This document shows, one piece after another, positions 24,059 to 36,754 of a stretch of 64,000 nucleotides of DNA (the stretch's first letter is position 1; every line of letters begins with the position of its first letter). The notes under the pieces are model-generated. The model was not told where the DNA came from, made no database searches, and saw nothing but the letters and a program-made list of their open reading frames with translations. The stretch spans positions 103,560,347 to 103,624,346 of the forward strand of contig NC_089587.1 in NCBI RefSeq assembly GCF_019320115.1, read 5' to 3'. A program made the translations under genes and the position numbers. This stretch comes from Miscanthus floridulus. Taxonomy: Eukaryota > Streptophyta > Magnoliopsida > Poales > Poaceae.

Positions 24059-24960
24059 CTAGGAATTGGGTATGTCTGTGCCGTCTAGGCGAGCTAACCT
24101 ATAAGATGTAGGGCGTGTAACCTCCTTGATCATGAAGGGTCCTTCCCATGGGGTTGCGAGTTTGTGGACACCAGCCTGATTCATCTTCCACTTTAGGACC
24201 AGGTCCCCAACCATGAAGAACCGCTCCTTGACGTTCTTGTTGTAGTACCTGCACAAAACAGCAAGGTATTTCGTTATACGTACGCAAGAATCGAGCCGCT
24301 TCTCTTATGCACTATTCACTTCTAGCTCCTACACTTCATTGGCCTTGTCTTCGTCGAAGTTCTCTACCCATGCTGATCTGAAGGCTATATCTGTTGGGAG
24401 CACTGCCTCAGCGCCATAAACCATAAAGTATGGTGATACGCCGGTATTGTGACTGGGCTAGGTTCTGAGACCACAGACCACGGCTGGTAACTCTTTGAGC
24501 CATCTTCCAGGAGCTTTGTCATTCTCTCTGTACATCCTCTTCTTAAGTGCGTCCAGGATCATACCATTGCCCGCTCGACCTGTCCATTTGCTCTAGGGTG
24601 TGCCACCGAGACGTATTTTATTACTATGTTCCTTTCATCGCAGAAGTCCCAAAAAGCGTTCTCGGTGAACTGAGTACCTAGATCAGGGATGATGCTGTTG
24701 GGTATACCGAAGCGGTGGATGACCTGGTCGAGGAACGCGACAACCTTTTCTAAAGATGCCTTGACCAGGGGCATGTACTCTATCCACTTAGAGAATTTGT
24801 CGATCAGCATAAAGACGCATGTAAATTTTCCAGGGGCCAGTTTGAAAGGCCCGATCATATCTAGTCCCTAGCATGCAAAGGGCCAAGAGGCTGGTATAGT
24901 CTGAATCTCATGTGCTAGTACGTGGATTCTCTTGGCAAAAAACTGACAACCTTCACAATG
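24059..24960 (-). pseudogene. Tat integrase
   Basis: Contains HCEGCQFFAKRIHVLAHEIQ (zinc-binding end), DMIGPFKLAPGKFTCVFMLI, DKFSKWIEYMPL, PDLGTQFTENAFWDFC (catalytic D region, LG where SDNG-like is usual) and AHPRANGQVERA with the catalytic Glu. The C-terminal part (24256-24059) holds FMVGDLVLKWK and WEGPFMIKEV. Broken by stops. Confidence 0.8.
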
Positions 24961-25011
24961 GCGAACTAGCTTCTCTGCATCGGCTATGGCTGACAGCCAA
25001 TAGAACCCTGC

Positions 25012-26243
25012 TCAGAAAGCCTTGTCGACCAGCATTCTTGAGGCCACGTGGTTGCCATAGGAGCTAGAGTGGATTTTGTCTAGGAGATGTTCACCATCCT
25101 CCTGGGTTATACACTTCATTAAGATTTCCTCCTTCACGTTCTTGCGCCACAATTTGCCATCGACAAGCAAATACTGCTTACTGCAACACATCAGGTGTTT
25201 GTTTTCTATTCGATCAGTGTAACCGCAACCATCTATCAGGTACTTGATGAAAGGTACTCTGTAGTTAGGCTTCTTAGTGGTTGGAGGTGGTTTGGTGGTG
25301 TTTGATGCCGGAACCGTAGCCACCAATGGCTGGTCTGGAGGCTTGTCGATCGTGGGATCTTCTTCTTTGATGGAGGGCGTGAGCAGGTCTTGAACAAATA
25401 CACCATATGGGACTTTGGCTTGAGATGATCCTAACTTTGACAGCGCATCTGCTGCTTGATTTTTGTCCCAAACCACATGTGTATACTCAATGCCACAGAA
25501 CTTGCCTTCCAGCTTTCTGATCACTTTGCAGTATTCATCCATCTTTTCGCTGGTCATATTCTAGTCCTTGTTGAGTTGGTTGATGACCAGAGCTGAGTCT
25601 CCGTAGACATAGAGACGCTTGACACCGAGCTTGACCGCAATGCGCAGACCGTGTAGGCATGCTTCGTACTCAGTGGCGTTATTAGATGCCGGGAAATAAA
25701 TCCTAAGGACATATTGGAGCTGGTCCTTGGATGGTGATACAAAAAGGACTCCTGCTCCTACGCCATTGATGTTGAGAGAGCCATCGAAGTACATCTTCCA
25801 ATACTCAGTGGGCCCCTAAGAGGCAGGTGTGCTTAAGTCTATCCACTCGACGATGAAATCGACAAGTGCCTAAGACTTGATTGTAGTACGGCTTGCAAAT
25901 TCCAAGGAGAAAGGGCATAGCTCCATTACCCATTTGACGATGTGACCGTTTGCATCCTTGTTGCGAATGATGTCTCCCAGAGGGTACTCTGTCATGACCA
26001 CCACACGATATCCATTGAAGTAGTGTTTCAACTTTCAGGATGTAATTAGTATGGCGTAGATCAGTTTCTGAATCTATGGGTACCTGGTCTTGGATTCACT
26101 GAGCACCTCACTGATGAAATAAATTGATCATTGTACCTTATAGACATGGTCAGGCTCGTCGCGCTCGACCACCATGGCAGTGGAGACCACTCGATTAGTT
26201 GCCGCAATGTAAAGCTAGAGGGTTTTGTCTTCTCTGGGAGCAA
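25012..26243 (-). pseudogene. Tat RNase H region (two RNase-H-like segments)
   Basis: The pol-linked RNase H is degenerate (26450-25900). The second, plant-type RNase H (25794-25400) keeps MYFDGSLNINGVGAGV, NATEYEACLHGLRIA and YVYGDSALVINQL, and TSEKMDEYCKVIRKLEGKF to WDKNQAADALSKLGSSQA, with the acidic residues in place. This double arrangement is characteristic of Tat elements. A stop lies between 25554 and 25561. Confidence 0.7.
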
Positions 26244-27216
26244 TGAGGACCAAAGGTGATGTAAGGAATTGTTTCAGCTGTGTAAAGGCAGCGTTTGCTT
26301 CCTCTGACCACTCAAACTTCTTGGATGCTTTGAGCAGCTGGAAAAACGGTAGTCCTTTTTTGCCTAATCTAGATATGAAACGACTGAGGGCAGCCATGTA
26401 TCCGGTAAGCTTTTGAACATCCTTCACCTTTTTGGGCGGCTTCATGTCCAAGATAGCTTTTACTTTCTCTGGGTTAGGGCGTATGCCGTCATGACTGACG
26501 ACGTTGCCGAGCAGTATACCAGATGGAACACCAAAGATGCACTTATTTGGGTTTAATTTCCATTAGAATGTGTTAAGGGCTGCAAAGGTATGTTCTAGGT
26601 TGTCGACAAGGGTGTATGCTTCCTTGGTTTTAACAACTACATCGTCAACATAAGCCTCGACAAGGTCGTCTTTTATCTCATCTTTGAGGCAGGCCAGTAT
26701 GGCGCATTGGTAGGTAGCCCCAGCGTTCTTGAGCCCAAACGACAGGGTCATGTAGCAGTAGGCGCCAAAGGGCGTGATGAAGGATGTCTTGATCTGGTCA
26801 TCCTTTTTAAGAGCGATCTGGTGATAACCAGAGTAGCAATCGAGAAAGGAAAGCAGCTCGCAACTGGTAGTTGAATCTATGACCTCGTCTATGTGAGGTA
26901 AGCCAAAGGGGTCTTTAGGGCAGTGTTTGTTGAGATAAGTGTAATCAACGCACATTCTCCATTCCTTATTCTTTTTGCGTACAAGAACCAGGTTGGCTAA
27001 CCATTCTGGATGATACACTTCTTTGATAAATCCAGCTGCTAAAACCCGTGTAACTTCTACCCTAATAGCCTCCTTTTTGTCATGAGCGAACCGTTGTAGC
27101 TTCTGCTTGATGGGTTTGGCCTTGCCATCAACATTTAAGGAGTGCTCGATCAAGTTTCGAGGTACACCGGGCATGTCAGTAGGTTTCCATGTGAACACAC
27201 TCACATTGCTCCTCAA
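26215..27216 (-). pseudogene. Tat reverse transcriptase
   Basis: 27216-26563 keeps WLANLVLVRKKNKEWRMCVD, FLDCYSGYHQIALKKDDQ, SFITPFGAYCYMTLSFGLKN and the catalytic YVDD (AYVDDVVVKTK). A stop follows; the thumb/connection part continues at 26451 (KKVKDVQKLTGYMAALSRFI). Confidence 0.85.
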
Positions 27217-27434
27217 GAACCTAATGAGCGCGTCTTCCTATTTAGGATCCAGGTTGGCCCCGATAAGGCCCGTTTTGCTAGGATCACCATCGACCAGCTG
27301 GATCTCTTTGTGCTCTTTGGACTTGATGTTCTTGCATGGGGACTCGAGCTCTGGGATCTGTAGGTGGTCGGTTGGGGTCTGCTTGGCGTCGAGCATGGTC
27401 TCGGCCATGCGAATAGAGAGGTCGTGAGCCTCTG

Positions 27435-28031
27435 CTATTTTGAAGCTATCATCCTCGCAGGTATAAGTTGCGTGTAATTGCCCCTGAGAGTTAGAACCCC
27501 CTTCTTAGCAGGCATCTTGAGCACCAAATACCTATAGTGAGGTATGGCCATGAACTTGGTGAGCGCTGGTCGGCCAAGGATAGCATGGTAGGTGCCTTCG
27601 AAGTTGGCGACCACAAAGTTGACGTAGTTGGTGCGGAAGTGGTCTGGGGTACCAAATTGCACAGGTAGCGTGATCTGCCAGAGAGGTGTGGAGCTCTATC
27701 TGGGGAGAACACCCTAGAACTATGCCTCGTATGGCTTGAGATCAGCCTGGGTTATCTTCAGGACTGGCAAACTATTCTTGAACAGTATATTAATGGAACT
27801 GCCGCCATCAATCAACACTCTATCAAACTGAACCTTGTTGATACAAGGATCGAGAACTAGAGGAAAATGCCCTGGCTTAGGTATTGCAGCCCATTGGTCC
27901 TTTCTGCTGAAGGAGATCTCACGGTGAGACCAAGGAGGGACCCGCAGATCGGCGATGAGGTTGTCGGCATTGGCCACGTTCAAGCAAGCACGGGCGAGCA
28001 GCTTGCACTCTCGTTTGGTCTCGATGGACAC
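27435..28031 (-). pseudogene. Tat aspartic protease region
   Basis: 28031-27720 contains VLIDGGSSINILF, with the DGGS form of the active site, preceded by a HFPLVLDPCINKVQFDR segment. The second half (27662-27435) has AILGRPALTKFMAIPHYRY, the usual ILGRP hydrophobic motif. A frame break lies between the halves. Confidence 0.75.
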
Positions 28032-28246
28032 TCTGCCCCCAATGATGGTGTGGATGCGGTCGGTTGGCTTAACGTACTTGTGATGGGGATCTATGTCTTC
28101 ATCATCGTTGTCCTCGTTACGCTGCTCCCCTGCGTCGTTAGGCTTGTCAGATTTATTCGGAGCCTATTGGCACGTGTAGATGGATTTGAGAACATGACAA
28201 TTCTCCATGGTATGGTTTGACTTGGGATGGAGCTGGCAGGGTCCTT

Positions 28247-30666
28247 TCAATGCTTTAGCATAGTCTTCTTCGTAGTTGTGATGTCCGCCACCTTTTTTAA
28301 CAATGTTGACTTTGCCATCATCTTCCCGAGCACGCTTGCCCCTATAATCATTATGGCGATTACGCTGCTGATTACGCTGGTCATGGTGATTGCGAAAATC
28401 GTTGTGCTAGTTGTGGCGATCAAAATTGTTGTTCCAACCACGGTTGCCATGGTAGTCGTCGTGGTGTGGGGGTGGTCGGAGTGTGGAACCATTGCTGCTT
28501 CTTCGATGATTATCTTTTTAGCATCATCGGCGTCCGCATATTTTTTAGCAGTAGCTAGGAGTGGTATGACCGATTTAGGTCTTTTGTGGAGGAGCTTGTC
28601 CCTTAGGGCATCGTGGAAGCAGAGACCAGTGATGAAAGCTTCGATTGCCTTGTTGTCGGAGATTGATGGGACCTTGATGCGCATCTTTGAGAAGCGTCGG
28701 ACGTACTCACGCAGTGGCTCATCTTTGCGATCTTGAATCCGCTGCAGATCATATTTGTTGCCGGGTTGTTTGCAAGTAGCAATGAAGTTGTCGATGAATG
28801 CTTGCTTGAGCTCTTGCCAAGAATCAAAGTAGTTTGCTGGCAAGCTGACCAGCCATTGGTGGCTTGCATGGCTGATGGCGACTAGGAAGTAATTAGACAT
28901 GACGTGCTTGTTAGCCATGGCTGATCTGCACACGGTTTCGTAGAGCATGACCCATAACTCAGGGTTCTCCTTGCCGTCGTACTTCTGGAGTTTTTTGAGC
29001 TTGAAGTTTTTTGGCCACACGACTTGGCAAAGGTGAGGAGTGAACTGCTTCAAACCCAGAGGGCCATGGGTAGTATCATATTCCATACGGCGATAGCTTT
29101 CGTGGGATGCACGATCGTTGGCTCTTTGGTTAATGCGATCGCGCAGATCACGTTCTCCGAGGGAATGGCGGAGATCATTATTGCCATCACGGCGATCCCG
29201 ATTGCCACCCTGGTTGACCCCGCGACCATGGTTATCACGGCGATTGTCGCGGTTGCTCGTCGATTATCGTGCCGGTTGTTGCGGCGGTTGTCATCCTGGT
29301 ACCCACAGCGGTTGTCGTCCCGACCACCATCATGACCACCGTTTCCGCCTTGACGGTTGTCTGGTGGGTCATTGTTGCACGAACCACGTTGATTGGATGG
29401 CTGTGGGCGACTTGAGTACTAGTGACTATGGCTTGATTCGACTGAGACGGACATAGCCTGGGCTTGGTTTGCAATCTCTGCGGTCTGGGCTATAGCAGCC
29501 GTCAGGTAGGCTTGTACATCATCACGAATTGCCTGGATTTCCGAGGTATTGGGTAGTCATTGCATTGTCGCCATAGCAACAGCTACGTTGGCACTTGGAG
29601 TCCTGAAGACCTACTTTTCCCCTACCCTATCAAAGGCATTGTTGAGATCGCGTGGCTAGAACCTTATGCGTCATGCCTGCTCTTCTACCTCAGCTTCGGC
29701 TTGTCTACGATTAAACCGGTCAATATTACGTACTTTGCACGCTAGCCTTTCTTGTTCTATTTCGCCAACTGCCGGTGGTTCATCATTACTAATGACATTG
29801 ATCAAGTCTCCTCGCCTTGGTGGGAAGGATGGGAATTGTGGGAACCCTGGGGAGTGGTCTGGGATATCCAGATCGTATTCAACTTCTTCATTATCACGAT
29901 GCTGAAGCTCAGTGTGGATGGAAACAATAGATGCGATGCTGGACGGGGAGCTTGAACCACCCTCTTGAACTATGTGGACCGATCCTTCTTGATACTCCTC
30001 AATCCGAACCATGTTGAAGAAGTTGCGTGGCTTTGGCCGAGGTCGATGTATAAAACATAGATCCGAGCAACGTTGTATATTGTACACATAGTTGGAAGCA
30101 GTGTTTCATAGGTTGTAGGGCTGAGCCTGGTCATTCTCCATCAAGGCTTCACACTCGGAGAGCCGGAGACCCATTGCGGGGGCTGGTCGGCAACGAACGG
30201 AGCGCCCTTCAGGAGTAGACATGACCACGAGATCCGTACCGAGTTGTGCAGGACGACTGGCCCGAGCTGGTTGGGTAGATCTGTTATGGGTAGTGGTTAC
30301 CTACTCGGTAGGTTGATTTTGAATTGAATCTACTAGAGCTAGGGTTTCAGCAAGCTTGGTGCTGACCCGATCGATGGAGTCGAGCAGGTCGGTGTTGTCG
30401 ATCCGCCTCCCTTTGTAGCGAGGAAGCGAACGATGGGTTGTCGGCATGGCTGAAGACGATGCTAGTGTGGCCGGAGCCAGATCCAATGTGGTTGGAGCCA
30501 TAGCTGATGCTGGTGAAGCATTGGTCGACACAGATTGGATTTGCACCTCCTCCGTGGTCATGGCGATGAAGTTGTCGAAGCCAGTGGTCCAGGTGATCTG
30601 GCCGATGGTGAACATGAGGCCGTTCGGTGTAGCCATGGAACCGGGGATGATGACCATCTTGTTCAT
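28247..30666 (-). pseudogene. Tat gag, broken
   Basis: A start near 30666 (MNKMVIIPGSM) lies just inside the 5' LTR. A proline- and arginine-rich middle follows, then the capsid-like retrotransposon gag domain (29086-28500), with SYFDSWQELKQAFIDNF-like, LREYVRRFSKMRIKVPSISD and AFITGLCFHDALRDKLL stretches. Downstream there is CQLHPKSNHTMENCHVLK (about 28240-28190), a zinc-knuckle-like motif. Several frame breaks. Confidence 0.75.
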
Positions 30667-30686
30667 CTAGGGAGCAGTATGCACAC

Positions 30687-30704
30687 CCCCTACCTAGCAC
30701 GCCA
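30687..30704 (-). other. probable primer-binding site of the Tat element
   Basis: Immediately inside the 5' LTR on the minus strand: TGGCGTGCTAGGTAGGGG, one base from the LTR end. Position is right for a primer site; the matching tRNA was not identified. Confidence 0.45.
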
Positions 30705-30705
30705 C

Positions 30706-31175
30706 TGTCGACAAAATATGGTCGGTAGTCTACCTAGGGGTATGCCCAAGGTAGTAGATTATCGACAGACAGGTGCGCAAGCTACGAACGAGATGGTGAC
30801 GCAAGACAGACATGAGGTTTTATCTAGGTTCGGCCGCCGTGAAGGCGTAATACCAACGTCCTGTGTCTGATTGTATTGCTGTATGTAAATGAGATGATTT
30901 TTGAGAGGGGTCCCCTACCCGCCTTATGTAGTCTGGGGGGAAGGGTTACAGATCTGGAAACTAATCCCAACCAGTTACAATTGCCATAGGTGGCCGGATA
31001 AGGATTCCTATTCTAACCGACCAGGATCTTGCTTGATCTCCAAGTCTGCCTTGATTCCTTGCGTGGGACTCCGAGCAGATCGGTTGGGCCATGTGTCGTC
31101 TTCTAGTGGGTTGGACCCCCTGGTCTAGGCAGGCCCAAACCTAGCCGTAAGGGTATAGGGGTTAATACCCCCACA
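30706..31175 (-). repeat. Tat element 5' LTR
   Basis: 470 bp, pairs with 18922-19391. On the minus strand it starts TGTGGGGGTATTAACCCC. Confidence 0.9.
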
Positions 31176-34100
31176 CTTACTCAGGAGCAGTGTAACGAGA
31201 AGGAAGGGGGAGCAGAAGGAAGAGCAGGAGAGGCTGCTGAAGGCGAAGCAGAAGAGGATGATGATGAGGAGGACTCAAAAGAGGGATATGTAAGTCCTGA
31301 GGATCCTTTCCCACGTGAAGCTAGGAGGCCAATGGAGGAAGATTTGGACAAGGATTGTAACCTGAACAAGGAGGTAGGGATAAAGCCTTAGCTTGTAAAT
31401 TTTGTTAAAACTTTGGTTGTGTTACCTCTGCTAACACTTTGACCTGTCATATATACATATCCCTCCTAAAACTCAGAAAAGACGACGTCGACGTCTGCGA
31501 CATCTCGCCGGACAAGACAGAGTAGAAGAAAGGAGAGCAGAGGCAATAGCCACAGAGATGAACATTGAGGCCTCTGCTCCATGACCTCAAGACACAACCA
31601 TGAACATGACTACCAAGCCAAAGAGGAAATGAGGGGATAGAAAAGCAAACCAATATCCAGATAAGGCATGCTATATGAGAACGGAGGTCGAGCTAGCAGG
31701 GGAGATCCTTAAGCTAAAGGATTTCAGAGGATAATTCCATAATGCGATTGAGGCCCTAGTAAGAGATAAATTGAATCCAGCAATCCCTAACTGGAAAGAG
31801 ATACCAGAGAAGAAAAAAGGATGAACTATGGGATAAGCAACTAAAGTTCAATTTTAGATTTTCGGAGGGTAAGCAAGAACTGGTTAAAAAATGATTTCAA
31901 GATCATGGGAGAGTCATTCCAACATTGGAGGTCGGAGCTCAACAAGAAGTATATTCAAAAGGGGTTAACTCCCTTCAATGAGTTCGGCAACATAACTCCT
32001 AGTCTATGGGAGGAGCTTGCGGCTCAGAAGACTTCACCGGAGGCATTAGAGATCAGTGCCTAGAACACCAAGCTAGCGAAGAGGAATAAACACCACCATC
32101 ATCTAGGCCCCGGTGGCTACTATGCCAAGGAAGTGCGGTTTAGGAAGATGGATGAAGAGGTTGCAGCTTCTAGGAATATCGATGTAAAGAATTTGAAGAT
32201 ACATTCAAGGAATTAGATATATGCGAGGAGTACAGAATCATCCAGTGGTAATCTTAAGTTTGATAAGCTAGAGACCCAAGAGGCAGTATTAAGGATACTG
32301 AAATATGCTGAAGACAAGAAGAAGGGCTCATTCAATCCTTATAGAGAGAGGGACGAGCTTAGCCTTGGCTTGGGAAACAATGAGCACACAGGCCGCACCA
32401 GGGGGCTAGGGAAAAGGATGACCTAGAAGCACGGATTCGAAGAGGACAGGCACATATACAAGAAACATGGCAGAGATTGGGAGGCTAATCTTGAGCTCCA
32501 AGTGAAGGCTCTAGTTGCGAAGGCGCTGGAGGAGTAAGGACTGTCTACGAAACCACGGACATTAATGGCGCCATCGGGAGAACTGGCATTAGTTGGTAGC
32601 CCTCCGAAAGTTCCTAACAACCAAGGTTCCACTGTAGCCACAACCCCCGTCAATCGCATACGGGAACCAACTAGTTGCACCTTGGTGTTTCTCAGCGGCC
32701 GGTAGAACATTGTGATGGACGTGGCAATGGGTGTGGCACATCCTCTCGGTGGCTTACACCACAATAATAAGATACCGTCAGACTACACTAGGGTCGAGGT
32801 GCATACCGTGAAGCCCAAGTTCATGTAGTGGAGGATAGACTATGCAACTCCTGAGGGGCTAGTGTTACTCAGAGACGTAATGGGGGCAGTTCATCCTCTG
32901 ACACAAATGGGACATTATATTGACTGCTTCTTCGCCGCCTCCCACTCTCTCAAATTTGGAGCGAGTTGTTGAGGACAGGGAGATATTTTTACCATCTCAT
33001 GACCACCACATTCCTGAGATGCCAAATTCTTCCCCGCCTCCTAGCGAGCATGTGCCTGATAAGTCACAACCATCTCCAGCTCGTACCGAGCAAGTGCATG
33101 ATGAGATGCCACAGTCTTCTCAACAAGCGTAGCCAATACATGAACAATGAGTGCCTGCTAAAGAAGGTGATGCATAAGAAGATGAGGACGTGCCTGAATG
33201 GAAACTTCAAAACAAGCATCCAATAACCATAAGGCCAATTTATGTTCCGATGAAAGACGTCTCATCGGTGCACAAGTGGTATGCCCATGACCAGTTCAAG
33301 CCTAAGAGCCAAGTTAAAAAAAGTCCCAACACGGGCTTCTGAGGAGGCCGTCACTAGCAAAGTCCACCAAACAGCAAAGAAGTATCCAAATGTTGATGCC
33401 ATCAAATAGTCAAAGGATTGCCCAAAAACATATGAAAGAGGCAAGCCCTTCCTACTAAACCGGGACATCCAGCGCCTATCACTTGGAATGAGAAGGTTCC
33501 ATGATTGGTACTTGCATGTTCTCCTAACAAGCATAGACCTCGTACAAGCATGCTTCCCCGCCGGCATATTTGGAAGCCTAGCCGGGAAAATCATCTTTGA
33601 CTTCAATGACATGCAGACATGCTTTCACCTCGGAGCAATGGAAATGAATCTAATTCGCTCGTGGTGCCTGTAAGTCGTTGCCCTCCCGATATAATATGAA
33701 TGTAATCTTTGGATTTTGTTGTAACTAACCCATGCCATGATTTATAGAATGTAAGTGCACATTATAAAATATGCCAAGTGTGAAAGCCGGGTATATATAC
33801 CCTCAAACTGTAGCACAAACAAATTTTAATTACCCTAGACAGTGAAAACTGGATTCCAAAGAGCTAACTGCTGGAAAGACCCTTCGGGAGAAAGAGGACA
33901 TCCGTGCGAAGAAACTAAGGCAAGAGTCCCTTAAGGTTTTGGCATACATTACCCTGGCTTTTAAAATCTCCAACAACACTCTACTATATGGCTACCATAC
34001 AACTTCGAGTAAGTTCAACTCTATACTTAAAGCTTTGTTCGATATATTTTATTTGATGCAAAAGAGCTTATCTAGTTCTATGATTAAATTCATGCAACAA

Positions 34101-34845
34101 CCACTGGATTTGTATAGGCATCGATGTCAGGAGGAGCATGGCATGGGTCTTTGATTCAATAGATAGGGACTCGATGACATACAAAGACTTCATATCGATT
34201 CTCAAGACATACATATCGACAATCCTCATTAACTTATATGTTTGTACACATACTTGGAACGATCACTTTTGGATGCTAACAATTTGTATTTGCTAAAATA
34301 ATTCGAATAGGGCATTCAGATCTATGTCAACGAACATCACGGAAGGCATGATCTAGTAAAAAAAGGAAAAGCTGGCTATAAAAATACTATGTGCGATAAA
34401 TGTAACTTACTTTAGTACTCCATTACATGGTTGTTAAAAGCATTACTTAACATTTCCATATGCAAAACACACAGTGCCCCAAGCAGAAGCCTGGGAGTGT
34501 ACATTGTGGATACTATGTATGTTCTATGATGAGTAATACCGGTGCCTACAGGAGACACCCCTTAAGGGTAAGTTTGAACCTCTTCACCCGTAGTATAAAA
34601 ACTTCACACATGATATGAAATACTAAACCGAAACTTGTTCTCTTGTAGTGGAAAAAAGAGAGAAATAAAAAGAGACCCATACAAGGATGATCAACTCTTA
34701 GAGCTTGTCGACGACCTTTGCAACTTCATATTAGACCATATTGTACATGTCAAAGGCACCTATCATGACCGAGATTCTGACTTAGGTAGAAATCCTCAGT
34801 ACCAATACCTTCGTGAGACTGAAAGGCTAGCTCTAGTCTGTTGAT
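31176..34845 (+). pseudogene. CACTA ORF2, main part, ending in a C48/ULP1-like peptidase segment
   Basis: In order on the plus strand: an acidic region (31190-31380); CYMRTEVELAGEILKLKDFR (31671-31730); HNAIEALVRDKLNPAIPNWK; a stretch resembling plant En/Spm second-ORF proteins (KRNKHHHHLGPGGYYAK, about 32080-32130); LKFDKLETQEAVLRILKYAE then KKKGSFNPYRERDELSLGLG (32250-32390); SSVHKWYAHDQFKPKSQ (33270-33310); FDFNDMQTCFHLGAMEMNLI (33600-33660); WVFDSIDRDSMTYKDFISIL-like (34145-34205); [20 protein letters not shown] (34483-34540); and a C-terminal KKREIKRDPYKDDQLLELVD (34650-34710). The HCGYYVC block looks like the catalytic-cysteine motif of C48 peptidases. Numerous stops and shifts. Confidence 0.65.
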
Positions 34846-35032
34846 AACAATATGTATGGAATTTGACATTGGTCTTACCTCGTGGAATGAATTAGACTTG
34901 TGAATTGTGTCTATTTAATGATGGATTGTATATATTCTTGTGAATTGGACTTATAATGGTAGTTTATATAATGCTCTTGTGCTTGTGGTCAGATTTGAAA
35001 ATTATATATGTTCTGGTCAGATTTGAATTATG

Positions 35033-35140
<108 letters not shown>

Positions 35141-35189
35141 CTGATCGAATTTGAATTGTAAATTTGTTTTTTTTTTTGCGGAAAAATAT

Positions 35190-35447
35190 ACTTTAGAGGC
35201 GGTTCTAGACTGAACCGCCCCTACAAACAGGTATTATAGGGGTGGCTGGTACTACAGCCACCCCTACAAATTAATTTATAGAGGCGGCTGATCACACCAG
35301 CTACCTTTACAAATCGATTTGTAAGGACGGTCTGGGAACCGCCCCTACAAATATATGATTTGTAGAGATGGTATGGTAGGGACGACTGACCGAGCCGCCT
35401 CTACAAAGCCTCACCAGCCGCCCCTACTAATCATATCTGTGGTAGTG
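35190..35447 (+). repeat. CACTA 3' terminus and sub-terminal repeats
   Basis: Direct and inverted copies of the GGGGCGGCTGG / CCAGCCGCCCC motif, ending in CTGTGGTAGTG, the inverted form of CACTACCACAG, then the CCT duplication. Confidence 0.75.
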
Positions 35448-35450
35448 CCT

Positions 35451-35789
35451 ACCACCAATAATGACTAACGATGCTCATAGGCCCACGCCACTCTCCACCG
35501 CTGTCTCCTCCACCCCGTCCTTCAAACTCCTCCAGGCAGGGCTCCTTTGCCCCTTACACATTCTCCACCATCGTTCATATAACCAACAAAACCCTGCTAT
35601 TCTGGTCTACCTTCCCTCTCCTGGCGACCCCTTGAAATCCATTGGTGAGAGACATAAGCTCCTCCTACTGGAAAGTAATAGAAGAACTAGAGTTCAACTG
35701 TTCGATTCTCTTGTTTGTACCAATAAAAAAACTATCCAATTAATTTCTCGATAAAAGCTTGTTAAATCTAGGTGATCAATATATACGTA
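35451..35789. other. flank of CACTA, no gene recognised
   Basis: A 97-residue frame at 35461-35754 is serine/proline-rich and lacks a known domain. It may be an upstream LINE segment, but similarity is only clear from about 35790. Confidence 0.35.
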
Positions 35790-36745
35790 AAGGAAGAGTC
35801 ATTCCCAGTGACAAGGCTGATTGGGACATGTTCCATGCCTCCTTGGTGGTCTCTATTGGAAAGGGGACAAGGCATCTTTTTGGTGCTGAAGCTAGATCAG
35901 TGGCAGGCCTGCAAGGAACATCGCCCCCGGCCTATACCAAAAGATAAGACAAAAGGAAATCATGGTGAGCAATGCTTTGACAGGAAATAGATGGGTCAAT
36001 CACATAGTCTCGTTTTCATCACCAAAAGAAACAACAGAGTTCTTCGCCCTTTGGGAAGCGCTATTGATGGTACAACTAGAGATTTAAATCAAGAAGATGA
36101 GATATATAACATGGAGATGGGACACAAATGGTGAATACTTGACCCACAATGCTTACTTAGCCCACTTCATTGGTGGTGTAAGCAGGTTGAAGATCACCCC
36201 AATTTGGAGGGTGAGGGCTGAGCCTAAGTGTCGTTTCTTCACGTGAACCATGTTTCATAGGAAAATTCTTATACTACGAAAAAATTCTAACATGACCCGA
36301 TTTGCGAGCTATGCCACAGAGACAATGAAACAATTAACCATCTGTGTGTTGATTGCCCTTTGACTAAACAGGCGTGGAACTTGCTTCTAGGTTGGGGAAA
36401 TTTTAGAATAGTTAGTAATGTCACGCTTCAAGGCTCGCCATATAAATGGTGGAGAAGAGCAAGACTCAACATTGAAAAAACAAGATGGAGAGGGTTTGAT
36501 GGCCTCATCATCTATTTCTGATGGAATATTTGGAACAAACGTAACCGGAAAACTTTTCAGCACGGACCACTTCTGAGTTTTGTGTTTTTGCTGTTTTCTT
36601 GTAGTCTTTTTTCCTCCTTTTTACCTGTGTTGTCTCCTAGGAGCTAAACAGGGGAGAAATTGTAAATAGTTGGCCTAGTTGTACGTATGTGTTTTTCTCT
36701 TTGCTCTACTAATAAAAATGCAGCAACGTTTCTACCGCCCTTTCT
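35790..36745 (+). mobile_element. 5'-truncated LINE (L1-type) with zf-RVT region
   Basis: Plus-strand pieces of the C-terminal part of a plant LINE reverse transcriptase: WDMFHASLVVSIGKGTRHLF (35822), LTGNRWVNHIVSFSSPKETT (35975), YITWRWDTNGEYLTHNAYLA (36100), PIWRVRAEPKCRFFT (36200) and the zinc-finger-like CELCHRDNETINHLCVDCPL (36300-36365), then KQAWNLLLGWGNF. Stops interrupt it. It ends near a short A run before 36750, as expected for a LINE 3' end. Confidence 0.75.
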
Positions 36746-36754
36746 AAAAAAATG

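Larger units (their letters stand above)
18922..31175 (-). mobile_element. Ty3/gypsy retrotransposon, Tat lineage, with both LTRs and 5-bp duplication
   Basis: Two 470-bp LTRs (18922-19391 and 30706-31175), beginning TGTCGACA and ending CCCCCACA as read on the plus strand, are flanked by CTTAC (18917-18921 and 31176-31180). The coding order on the minus strand is gag, protease, RT, RNase H, integrase. A second RNase-H-like segment and a large region between integrase and 3' LTR with an ORF on the opposite strand are features of the Tat group (Grande, RIRE2 and relatives). All frames carry stops or shifts. LTRs differ by roughly 7% by eye, mostly transitions, so the insertion is not recent. 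Confidence 0.88.

Noticed and set aside
29024..29456. Plus-strand frames opposite Tat gag
   Set aside because: Shadow frames of the arginine/aspartate-rich gag linker; the accessory antisense ORF is elsewhere (20182-23500).
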